Of a DNA stretch of 15,670 nucleotides, positions 7,818-15,507 are shown piece after piece. Below the pieces are notes generated by a model that saw nothing but the letters and a program-made list of their open reading frames with translations, was not told the origin of the DNA and ran no database searches. Numbering within the stretch: the first letter of the stretch is position 1; every line of letters starts with the position of its first letter. The translations under genes and the position numbers were made by a program. Origin of the DNA: Acidobacteriota bacterium (lineage in GTDB: Bacteria > Acidobacteriota > UBA890 > WLXD01); NCBI GenBank assembly GCA_022571615.1, contig JACZXM010000019.1, positions 1 through 15,670 of the forward strand, read 5' to 3'.

Positions 7818-7920
7818 CGTGGGGAGCCAGGAGCCTGTGTTCAGATGGCTATCAAGAGAAAGGGTGGCGAGAGACTACCGTCATGACTGTTGCTCGCCAA
7901 CGGTGAACTGAAGGACCTCT

Positions 7921-7974
7921 CGACAAAACCGTGGACATATGCGTGAATCCTGGCCTGCTGACACCGACAAAACC
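7921..7974 (+). repeat. 10-bp direct repeat upstream of the kinase gene
   Basis: CGACAAAACC occurs at 7921-7930 and again at 7965-7974, with 44 bases between starts, close to four helical turns. This could be a paired regulator site, or chance. Confidence 0.35.
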
Positions 7975-8070
7975 CAAGACGTGATCGGACAGCGCCTATC
8001 AGGGAAATTCGGGTTAGGTTGTCGGGAGGTGGGGAGTGTGTGCGGGTGGGGCCGCCAGCCAAGGTGCTGA

Positions 8071-10350
8071 ATGGAACCTGGCAGCAAGCTCGGGCATTTC
8101 GAAATCCTGGAGCCGCTCGGTGCAGGCGGCATGGGGGAGGTCTATAGAGCCCACGATACGAGCCTCAAGCGCGATGTCGCCATCAAGCTGCTACGCCAGG
8201 ATCGAGCGACCGACCGAGCCCACCTGGCCCGACTCGAGCGTGAAGCTCATCTTCTCGCGGCCCTGAACCACCCCAATATCGCGACGATCCACAGCCTCGA
8301 AGAGGACGCCGGCACGCGGTTTCTGGTGCTCGAGCTGGTGGAAGCCGAGGGGCTCGACCAGCGGCTTTCCTCTGGCCCTCTGGAGGTCGAAGCGGCGCTC
8401 GAGATCGCTCGCCAGATCGCCGAGGCGCTGGAGGCTGCGCACGCCAAGGGGATCATCCACCGAGATCTCAAGCCTTCCAACGTCATGGTGACCGACAAGG
8501 AAACGGTGAAGGTCCTCGACTTCGGAATCGCCAAGCCGATGGAGTTGGGGGGCCACGGCCTCGAGACACCGGACCTCACCGACACCGGGGCTCTGGTCGG
8601 GACAGCGGCATACATGAGCCCCGAGCAGATCAGGTGCAAGCTCCTGGATCAGCGTTCTGACATTTGGTCATTCGGGTGCTTGCTCTACGAGATGCTGAGC
8701 GGGAAGAAGGCGTTCGGTCGAGAAACTATGGGAGATACCTTCAGCGCCATTCTCGAGTACGAGCCCGACTGGAACGAGTTGCCGCCTCAGGTCCCGACCG
8801 CCGTGCGCACTCTCCTGCTCAGCACTCTTCAGAAGGATGTCGAGCAGCGGCTCTCGGACATTGGAGATGCTCGGCGGGATATCGAGCGTGAACTTTCCGA
8901 GGCGCGAGAGTCAACAACGTCGTCGGGAATGCGATCTGTTCGGGCTGCCGAGACCGATCCTGACACCGACCTCATCCGGTCCATCGCGGTGCTGCCCCTG
9001 GCCAACCTCTCGGGCGACCCTGACCAAGAGTTCTTTTCCGACGGCATGACCGAGGCTCTGATTACCGACCTGGCCAAGGTCCACGCGCTCAAAGTGATCT
9101 CGAGGACATCGGTCATGCGCTACAAGGGATCGTCGAAGTCACTGCCGGAGATTGCCCGGGAGCTGGGGGTCGATGCGGTTCTCGAGGGTTCGGTGCTGCG
9201 AGCCGGTGATGACGTACGCATTACAGCCCAGCTCATCCACGCTGCCTCCGACACGCATCTTTGGGCCGACAGCTACCACCGCCGTCTGAGCGATATCCTG
9301 GCCCTGCAGAGCAAAGTGGCGCGCTCGATCGTTGCGGAAGTGAAGGTCAAACTGAGCCTAGAGGAAGAAGTGCGCTTGACCCCAGAGCGGTCGATCGATC
9401 CACGCGCCCACGACGAGTATCTCCGCGGCCGCTACCACTTGAACAGGATCACCGTCGAAGGGACGGAGACGGCGATGGGTCACTTCCGAAAAGCGATCGA
9501 GATCGATCCGACTCATGCCGCGGCCCACGCCGGCTTGGCAGACGCATACCTGTTCCTGGGGACTTGGTTCAAGACGTTGCCAGTGGACGAGGCGATCCCC
9601 CTTGGCAAGGCGGCTGCAAAGAACGCGCTCGAGTTAGACCAGACGCTCGTCGAAGCACACGCGTCGCTCGGGTACGTGGCGATGAACTACGACTGGGACT
9701 GGCGCGCCGCGGAGCGCGAATACCAGCTTGCCATCGAGGTGAGTCCCAGCTACTCGATTGTCCACATGTACTACTCCTGGTGTCTCGCGGCGCAATCGCG
9801 GGGCGAAGAGGCGCTCTCCGAAATACAGTTGGCTCATCGCCTCGACCCGTTGTCGGCCTGGGTCGGCACCTGCGTCGCCGCGCCGCTCTACTGGACTACT
9901 GACCGCTACGACGAGGCGATCGAGGCATGCGGTAGGGCTCTCGAGCTCGCGCCCGGCTTTCCGCTCGCCAACTGGATGCTCGGCCAAAGCTTCGCGGCAA
10001 AGGAGATGTACGGCGAAGCCGTTGAAGCGTTTCGGGCGACACTTCCTTTTGGCAAGGAGTATCTCGGCTGGCTCGGCTATGCGTTGGCGCTGAGCGGCGA
10101 TACGACGCAGGCCGCTGTGATTCTCGAAGAGCTCAAAGAGCTTCGGCGTCACGGACAGGCGTCGGCCGATGACATCGCAAGGGTTCACATCGCACTCGGG
10201 CAGCTTGACCGAGCGTTTGAGTGGCTCGACAAGGCTCTCGACGAGCGAGCCCTCTACGTCGTGTATTTGAAAGTCGACCCCAGCTACGAGCCGCTCCGTT
10301 CCGACGAGCGATACCGGAGCCTGCTCGAGCGCATCGGACTGTCGGATTGA
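8071..10350 (+). CDS. Ser/Thr protein kinase with TolB/FlgO-like domain and TPR repeats
   Basis: This 759-residue protein is a Hanks-type kinase fused to protein-interaction domains. The kinase domain (about 10-275) has the glycine loop LGAGGMGEV (16-24), Lys39 in VAIKLL, HRDLKPSN with Asp132, DFG beginning at Asp150 and an SPEQ activation-segment end, so it should be catalytically active. After a short acidic linker, residues from about 304 (SIAVLPLANLSGD) to about 440 match the TolB-like/FlgO-like module found in many CadC- and kinase-linked proteins (FFSDGMTEALITDL, ISRTSVMRYKG, VLEGSVLRAGD). From about 447 to the end are roughly seven TPR-like units with Ala-rich helices. I see no hydrophobic stretch long enough for a membrane helix, although related proteins often have one after the kinase domain. 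AAGGTG precedes the ATG. It is a single-gene unit; its substrates are unknown. Confidence 0.95.
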   Translation: MEPGSKLGHFEILEPLGAGGMGEVYRAHDTSLKRDVAIKLLRQDRATDRAHLARLEREAHLLAALNHPNIATIHSLEEDAGTRFLVLELVEAEGLDQRLSSGPLEVEAALEIARQIAEALEAAHAKGIIHRDLKPSNVMVTDKETVKVLDFGIAKPMELGGHGLETPDLTDTGALVGTAAYMSPEQIRCKLLDQRSDIWSFGCLLYEMLSGKKAFGRETMGDTFSAILEYEPDWNELPPQVPTAVRTLLLSTLQKDVEQRLSDIGDARRDIERELSEARESTTSSGMRSVRAAETDPDTDLIRSIAVLPLANLSGDPDQEFFSDGMTEALITDLAKVHALKVISRTSVMRYKGSSKSLPEIARELGVDAVLEGSVLRAGDDVRITAQLIHAASDTHLWADSYHRRLSDILALQSKVARSIVAEVKVKLSLEEEVRLTPERSIDPRAHDEYLRGRYHLNRITVEGTETAMGHFRKAIEIDPTHAAAHAGLADAYLFLGTWFKTLPVDEAIPLGKAAAKNALELDQTLVEAHASLGYVAMNYDWDWRAAEREYQLAIEVSPSYSIVHMYYSWCLAAQSRGEEALSEIQLAHRLDPLSAWVGTCVAAPLYWTTDRYDEAIEACGRALELAPGFPLANWMLGQSFAAKEMYGEAVEAFRATLPFGKEYLGWLGYALALSGDTTQAAVILEELKELRRHGQASADDIARVHIALGQLDRAFEWLDKALDERALYVVYLKVDPSYEPLRSDERYRSLLERIGLSD

Positions 10351-10369
10351 GCGGGGGTTCGTATCCCGC
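10351..10369 (+). repeat. Hairpin immediately after the kinase stop codon
   Basis: GCGGG (10351-10355) pairs with CCCGC (10365-10369) across a nine-base loop, starting at the base after TGA. It has no T-run, so it is a weak terminator candidate at best. The loop contains TTCG as in a tRNA T-arm, but no tRNA can be folded around it. Confidence 0.4.
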
Positions 10370-10484
10370 GCCTCCTCGCGGCTCCGTTGTCTCTAGCGTG
10401 CCGCGCTCGAGAATATAGAGCGTCCTCGGGTTCGGCTCCCGCGTGCGAATGCACTGGCGGATCAGGTACCCGCGGCCGAGATAC

Positions 10485-10511
10485 TCGGTGAACACCGAAC
10501 ACTGCCGGTGT
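10485..10511. repeat. Overlapping inverted repeats (alternative hairpins)
   Basis: TCGGTG (10485-10490), CACCGA (10493-10498) and CGGTGT (10506-10511) share complementary cores. The middle arm can pair with either flank, giving two mutually exclusive structures or a clustered operator. It sits about 200 bases before the lipoprotein start. Confidence 0.4.
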
Positions 10512-10714
10512 CTCCGTCGTCTTGAGCGGAAGGCGATGGGTCGAAGGGTAGATCACGCGCTCCCTCTCAGCAGGGCCCTATCCCCGTTCGTCAGCGTCTC
10601 CTGCCACTTTGTCCGCAAACGCTGGCTACAACCGCCCGCTCTCTCGTACCGTGAGGGTGTCCGATCTCCCCGGTCGCACCAGTCGGTGCGTAACAACGGC
10701 AAGAGGGCAAGCGA

Positions 10715-11839
10715 ATGAGAAAAGGGCGAGTGAGCACGATGCTGGCGGGTTTGATGGTGCTCTCATGCACCATGGCCACTCCGGCACCCAGGGCGGCGAG
10801 AAGCGGACGGCCGGCTGCCCACGAAGCGAGTGGAGATCTAGCGGGCCCTGGTCTGCTCGCTGATTCCGTGCCCGCGGCGCCTCGTTCGCAGCAATGGGGG
10901 ATCGTCGACATCGGCGTCGACATGCGTGCTCAAGAGGCGCTTGTGGATCTGGGCGTCGGATGGGTACGGGTGGGGCTGAAGCTCGGAGAGAAGGGCTGGA
11001 CCAACAAGCTCGCCAAGATCCGGCAGATCGCTGCGGAGCTGCAGCGCGCCGGCGTTGGGGTGTGGCTGACCCTTTTCCATCGCGATCCGACGAACATCCT
11101 CGAGAACGGCACGGTCGGCTACGCGGCGACGCAGCGGGGTGGGTTTCCACCCGCGAACCCGGACCGTTACCAGGCCCTGGTGGAGAAGGCCGTCGGTCGA
11201 CTGGCTCGAACCCTAGGTCGCAACGGGCGTGATCCGGGAGATTGGTTGATCGTCCAGTTCGGCAACGAGGTGAACCCGCGCGATTTCTTCCCACCCGATC
11301 GCGCGGTCCGTTTCTGGCACGGCACCGGCGACCAGTACCTGGACATGGTGGTGCTGGGCCACGAGGCGGTGAAGCGAATCGACCCGGACATAGGGGTGGC
11401 CCTCGGGGGCATCTCTTCGGGCTCGATGGAGCAGGTGCAGCAAGGTGTGAGCGCCGCTGTGAGCTGGAATGACCGCCTGCTTGCCGAAGGAAACACCGAC
11501 TGGGCCGACGTCCACCTGCGACACGACCTCGACCAAGTCGGGGGGAAGGTGGGCTGGGTGCGCCGGCGCTGGAGCGGCCTGCTGGCTGCCACCGAGATCG
11601 CTGGTCCCGACCCGCGCGTCGTTACCTGGTCAGAACAGGCCCAGGCTGACGACCTTTCACCGCGAATGCGCACCGCGCGGCGGCGGGGGGTGGACCTGGC
11701 GTTCTGGGCCTCCCTGATCGAGAACCCCAACGTCGCCCCGATCTTCCGCCGCGAGGGCCTGATCGAGCGCGACACCTGGCGTCGAAAACCCGCCTTTGGC
11801 AAGTACCAGCGCCTGATTGCCCGGGAGTCGGAAAACTGA
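10715..11839 (+). CDS. Predicted lipoprotein with clan GH-A-like TIM-barrel glycoside hydrolase domain
   Basis: This 374-residue protein begins with a short basic region and a hydrophobic stretch ending in a lipobox-like VLSC (Cys18), so it is probably exported and lipid-anchored. After a low-complexity linker, residues about 60-365 look like a TIM barrel of the GH39/GH5-like clan GH-A: WVRVGL, GVGVWLTLFHRDP, LIVQFGNEVNPRDF and DVHLRHDLD occur in barrel order. Glu185 in GNEVN has the context of the acid/base of that clan, and Glu294 in AATEIAG could be the nucleophile; their 109-residue separation is plausible. I cannot name the substrate or family. An alternative start is ATG 10739, which would still leave a signal. 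The gene stands alone and converges with the formiminotransferase gene 76 bases away. The fold call is moderate; hydrolase activity is inferred. Confidence 0.72.
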   Translation: MRKGRVSTMLAGLMVLSCTMATPAPRAARSGRPAAHEASGDLAGPGLLADSVPAAPRSQQWGIVDIGVDMRAQEALVDLGVGWVRVGLKLGEKGWTNKLAKIRQIAAELQRAGVGVWLTLFHRDPTNILENGTVGYAATQRGGFPPANPDRYQALVEKAVGRLARTLGRNGRDPGDWLIVQFGNEVNPRDFFPPDRAVRFWHGTGDQYLDMVVLGHEAVKRIDPDIGVALGGISSGSMEQVQQGVSAAVSWNDRLLAEGNTDWADVHLRHDLDQVGGKVGWVRRRWSGLLAATEIAGPDPRVVTWSEQAQADDLSPRMRTARRRGVDLAFWASLIENPNVAPIFRREGLIERDTWRRKPAFGKYQRLIARESEN

Positions 11840-11915
11840 GCTCGTTGCACCGCTCTGCCATCTGTGGGCATCACGACGACACTAGCAGCCCGTGGCGCAG
11901 AATTGGCGTGGGCAG

Positions 11916-13748
11916 CTAGCTGTCGCGTGCTAGCACCGCGAGGACCTCCTCGGCGACGGCCTGCGCTAGTTCCGCACACTCGCCGAGCAGGCTCTCGATC
12001 TGCTCGCGCATCTCCTCGCCGAAAGCCTCGTCCTTGATGTGGCGCAGGTTGATGCGCACGTTGTACGCTGCCGCCTGAGCGCCGGCGTGCGCCAGCAGGG
12101 CACCGGTACCGGCGTCGCTGACCATCTCCGGATCGGCCATCATGACGATCTCCTTGCACAGCACGAGCGCGTCGCGACACTGCCGTACCGTGGACAGCGG
12201 CACACGGGTGGCGGTCCTGTAGCCTTGCTGCATCGCCTGTCCGCGTTCCGTCCGCTGCTGCGGCGTGTCGCGGGGCATGCGCATCGCCTCGAGCACCTTG
12301 TCGAAGGCGTTGGTATCGGCATCGACGCCGCGCACCAGCTCGTCCTTTACCACCTGTCCGCGCTCGGCGATCGAGCATAGCTGCTGGTAGCGGTCGTCGA
12401 ACTCACCCTTGCCCACGGACAGGTTGGCAACCATCGTGGCCAACGCCCCGCCAAGCGCGCCGGCGAGCGCCGCCACCGAACCACCGCCGGGAGCGGGGGT
12501 GTCGCGCGATACCTCATCGACGAAATCGAAGGTACTCCGATTCACCAGCGCGCCGTCCATGCGCGGCATCGCCAGCACCTTTTCGCCGGCGTCGAACGGC
12601 GCCACATCGCGCAGTCCCATCGACTGGATCGCGGTCTCCATCAGGTCGGGTACCGGCAACCCGGTCGACTTGCGCATCCGGCGCAGGTAGAAGACCGCCG
12701 CCTCGCGCAGGACCTCGTAAGGAACCACACCGACGATCTCCGACCCGGTGATCACGATGCCGCGCCTGCGAGCAACCTCGCGCGCTGCCTCGAGCACCTC
12801 GTGCGGCGACGCCACCGCGGTGTTGGTGAGGTTCATGCTCACCTGGGCGCGGTGATAGTCGTCGATAACCCAGCCGATGCCCTTGACGTGGGTGAATTGG
12901 CCATCGGCGAAGATCGGTCCGCTGGGGTTGTCGGGATCAATACCCAGGTCGGCGTACCGCTGGCGTAGGTCCCCGCCGTGCTCCTCACGGTAATGGGTCT
13001 TCAGTGCCTCGAACGAGCTGCCGACGAAGTCGCAGGGCCCGCACGGATAGGTGCCGTCCTGTGGGAACTGCACCACCTCGCCCTTGTAGTAGAAGGGCTC
13101 GGTATTACCGCTGCGCTTCCAACGGCCGCGCTCGCGTAGCATGTAGGCGATCTCGTTGGCGTAGCGCCGATCGGTGGTATTGAGATCGATGTTGTAGGCA
13201 ACCAGGAACTCGCGCGCCCCGACCGCGGTGGCGCCGGCGCTCGGGTTCAAGGCCGCCGGCCCGAAGTCGGGGGCCCATTCGGGATCGGCCAACCTCTCGG
13301 CCAGGCCTTCGTATTCCCCCTCGCGTACCCTGGAGAGGTTGCGCCGCTCGGGCCGGCTCGCTGCGTGCTCGTAGAGGTAAACCGGAATGCCGAGCTCGGC
13401 GCCGATCCTCTGGCCCACCTGGCGGGCGATCTCGGCGCAGTCCTCCATGCTGACCCCGGAGACCGGCACGAACGGCAGCACGTCGGTGGCCCCGAACCGT
13501 GGATGTGCTCCCTTGTGGTGGCGCATGTCGATGAGCGCGGCCGCCCGCTCGACGGCACGAAAGGCCGCCTCGGCCACCGGCTCGGGCTCGCCGACGAACG
13601 TGACCACTGTGCGGTTGGTGTCGGCGCCCGGATCTACGTCCAGCAGGCGCACGCCGGACACCGCCTCGATGGCGCTGGTGATCTCGTTGATGACGTTGCT
13701 GTCGCGCCCCTCCGAGAAGTTGGGGACACATTCGACAATCCGCTCCAT
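11916..13748 (-). CDS. ftcD: Bifunctional glutamate formimidoyltransferase / formiminotetrahydrofolate cyclodeaminase
   Basis: This cytoplasmic enzyme of histidine breakdown moves the formimino group of formiminoglutamate to tetrahydrofolate, then deaminates it to methenyl-THF and ammonia. From ATG 13748 it has 610 residues. The formiminotransferase domain starts VECVPNFSEGRD; His82 in GAHPRFGATD matches the catalytic His82 I recall for the mammalian enzyme. Residues about 405-610 form the cyclodeaminase domain (DTPAPGGGSVAALAG, DADTNAF, SDAGTGALLA). Mammalian proteins are about 541 residues; the excess here is an insert at about 212-287 between the GRW and VKGIGW strands. It contains Cys236, Cys239, His252 and His257 in C2H2-like spacing. 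ATG 13748 gives the expected N-terminus and follows GAGG; ATG 13760 is possible. It is the last gene of an operon with DUF885 and an aminotransferase, 23 bases after the DUF885 stop. Confidence 0.95.
   Translation of the reverse strand: MERIVECVPNFSEGRDSNVINEITSAIEAVSGVRLLDVDPGADTNRTVVTFVGEPEPVAEAAFRAVERAAALIDMRHHKGAHPRFGATDVLPFVPVSGVSMEDCAEIARQVGQRIGAELGIPVYLYEHAASRPERRNLSRVREGEYEGLAERLADPEWAPDFGPAALNPSAGATAVGAREFLVAYNIDLNTTDRRYANEIAYMLRERGRWKRSGNTEPFYYKGEVVQFPQDGTYPCGPCDFVGSSFEALKTHYREEHGGDLRQRYADLGIDPDNPSGPIFADGQFTHVKGIGWVIDDYHRAQVSMNLTNTAVASPHEVLEAAREVARRRGIVITGSEIVGVVPYEVLREAAVFYLRRMRKSTGLPVPDLMETAIQSMGLRDVAPFDAGEKVLAMPRMDGALVNRSTFDFVDEVSRDTPAPGGGSVAALAGALGGALATMVANLSVGKGEFDDRYQQLCSIAERGQVVKDELVRGVDADTNAFDKVLEAMRMPRDTPQQRTERGQAMQQGYRTATRVPLSTVRQCRDALVLCKEIVMMADPEMVSDAGTGALLAHAGAQAAAYNVRINLRHIKDEAFGEEMREQIESLLGECAELAQAVAEEVLAVLARDS
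12978..13043 (-). other. C2H2 zinc-finger-like insert within the formiminotransferase domain
   Basis: These 22 codons encode Cys236-x2-Cys239-x12-His252-x4-His257, with a Leu two residues before the first His pair member's spacer (EALKTH) and aromatic residues between the Cys and His pairs. The spacing fits a classical C2H2 metal site. Metal binding is inferred from spacing only; the surrounding insert makes this domain about 65 residues longer than the mammalian one. Confidence 0.6.
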
Positions 13749-13771
13749 GACCTGCCTCATCGCTCGTGGTT

Positions 13772-15507
13772 TTACTCTGGCCAGGGGCCATCATGCCCGA
13801 ACAACTCGACGCGTACGAGCGCCGGCGGGATCGCCCCGATGCGTAGCAGGCGATCGTACAGCTCGCTCGGCGGCTGCGGCTCTCCGAACGCCTCGATATA
13901 GTCGTCGCGCAGCGCCGCGATCTCCTGCATCCCGATCAGGTAGCCGAGCACGTAGGTCGGACGGCGCGGGTACATGCCGACCTCGAGCTCGGCGGCGTAG
14001 CGCTCGAAGCGAACCTTCTGTACCAGGAACTCCACCGCCTCATCGAGGCTCATTTGCCCGGTGTGCAGGCTCACGTCCAGAATCACCCGAGCCGCGCGCC
14101 ACAAGCGGTTGCGAAGCTGAGTCAGCTGCACGTCATCGCCCTGCAGGAACCCGAGCTCGAACATCAGCTGCTCGGTGAACAGCCCCCACCCCTCGGCAAA
14201 GATCGACTCGCGCACGATCCGGCGCAGGATCCTGGGATTCTCGTTGGTCTTGAGCGCGTGTACGTGATGGCCGGGGTAGGCCTCGTGAACGGCGATGATC
14301 GGGATCCAGGCGCGATGGTGCGAGCGCAGCCGCTCGGCCCGCTGCTCCGGGCTCATCCAACCCTCGATCGGAGTCAGTACCAGACGTCCCTGGAGCCCCT
14401 GGTCGAATGGTCCGACGGTTTCAAAGGTCCGAACGGTGAGGAGCGCCGCATGGCAGGTGGCGTGTCGACCGTGATCACGCGCTCCCCCGGGGGCAGCGTC
14501 ACGACCCGGTGCTCGATCAGGAACGCGCGGGCCGCGTCCATCTGCTGCTGATAGGCATGCTTGATGGAATCGGCCGCGGGATGGTCGTCCTTGAGGTGTT
14601 CGTACACCTGTACCCAGTGTTTACCGGGGTCGATCCGCTCGGCCACTTCCTGCGCCAGAGCCTCCGTTTCCTCGAAGGCGCGCCGACCGCGCTCCAGAAT
14701 AGAGTCAACGTCGTCATCGAGAAACCAGCGGTGCTGCAGGATGTAGTCGTACTCCAGGCGTCCGATTGCCCAGTCTCCGTCCGAGCGCGGCAGCAGGTCC
14801 TGTTGCAGAAACTGCGCGTGGGCCTCGAGCGCGCCGACCGCCGAGCCCGAGGCTGCAAGCAACGATTCTCCGGCCGCGCCGGCTGCATCGGCAAGCGTCC
14901 GTACCTGCTCGCCCAGGCTGTCGATCGACTGGTGGGTCTGGAAGATCGCCGCCTCGGTAAAGCGTCGTGGAGGACGGTCCAGGTTCTGGCGTGCGTGCCC
15001 GAGCATCGCGGGCAGTTGCCCCAGCAACGCCACGAGCTGGTCCGCGCGCTCCGCCGCCGAGCCTGGTGCCTGTGACTCGAGCAGCCGAGCGATCCGCGCG
15101 GAGGGCACGTACAGTGCCGGGGCATTCTTCCAGACAGGCCGGGTCTCGGCAGCCCGGATATCGGACTCTAGCAACCCGATCAGCAAGCGCTGGTCGACGA
15201 TCTCCTCGAGCGCCAGCTCGCCCGGATCGATCGCCTGGATCTCCTGCAATAGCTGGCGTCGGGTCTCGGTATCCTGAACGAACCGACCGGCAGACAGATC
15301 GAGGATCTCGTCCCGGTTCGGATCCTGTCGTTGCAGCCTGACGTACTGCTCGATCAACCTCTCCAGCCGGTCCGAGATGCCGCCGGTTGCGGATTCATCC
15401 TCCGCACCGCGCCCACAGGCTACCGCCGCCCCGGCGCAGGCCACCGCCACGACGATCACCGCCCATCCCGAGAGTGTTCGGCCTTCCCCCCGGACTCGGA
15501 ACCTCAT
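13772..15507 (-). pseudogene. DUF885 family predicted lipoprotein (HEAYPGHH type), interrupted by one frameshift
   Basis: Two open frames together encode one DUF885 (PF05960) protein of about 578 residues. The first part (ATG 15507 to about 14430) has a hydrophobic signal with lipobox-like AVAC (Cys31) and runs to RVITVDTPPAMRRSSPFG, then drifts out of frame to a stop at 14374. The second frame continues from about 14427 (FETVGPFDQGLQGRLVLTP) through HEAYPGHH and EGWGLFTEQ to the stop at 13772. Family proteins read straight through this junction, so one base is missing around 14422-14431, beside short runs CC-TTT and GAAA. The HE...HH and EGW motifs suggest a metal-dependent peptidase-like protein in the envelope. 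The ATG at 15507 overlaps the aminotransferase stop (ATGA); a GTG at 15513 is less likely. Decay, assembly error or programmed shifting cannot be told apart here. Confidence 0.85.

Larger units (their letters stand above)
7671..8070. other. Divergent intergenic region, 400 bases, no convincing gene
   Basis: This gap separates the NmrA-like gene (minus) and the Ser/Thr kinase (plus). It contains an 8-bp perfect inverted repeat (7797-7817), a 10-bp direct repeat (7921-7930 and 7965-7974) and an open but ATG-less minus frame (7661-7840). The short plus-strand frame at 7689-7886 matches nothing I know. Promoters for both flanking genes should be here, but I cannot place -35/-10 boxes with confidence. 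Confidence 0.5.
10351..10714. other. Intergenic region, 364 bases, small hairpins only
   Basis: No convincing gene was found between the kinase and the hydrolase lipoprotein. The stretch holds a hairpin directly after the kinase stop (10351-10369), two small hairpins resembling pieces of tRNA arms (10404-10422 and 10427-10441) and overlapping inverted repeats (10485-10511). Open frames here lack recognisable protein motifs. The promoter of the downstream lipoprotein gene should lie in its last part. Confidence 0.5.

Noticed and set aside
10351..10445. Possible tRNA or tRNA remnant: two T-arm-like hairpins containing TTCG and one anticodon-arm-like hairpin with a four-base gap
   Set aside because: The loops have the wrong length or lack the conserved T-loop A, one stem has only four pairs, and no matching acceptor or D arm was found on either strand. 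A covariance-model tRNA search giving a score above threshold would overturn this.
10133..10495. Minus-strand 120-codon open frame spanning the kinase 3' end and the following gap
   Set aside because: Most of it is antisense to the TPR region of the kinase, and the intergenic part has no recognisable motif or good ribosome site.
11167..12378. 403-codon minus-strand open frame spanning the hydrolase lipoprotein and the formiminotransferase end
   Set aside because: It lies antisense to the hydrolase gene and out of frame with the formiminotransferase gene, is Arg/Ser-rich, and shows no protein family pattern.
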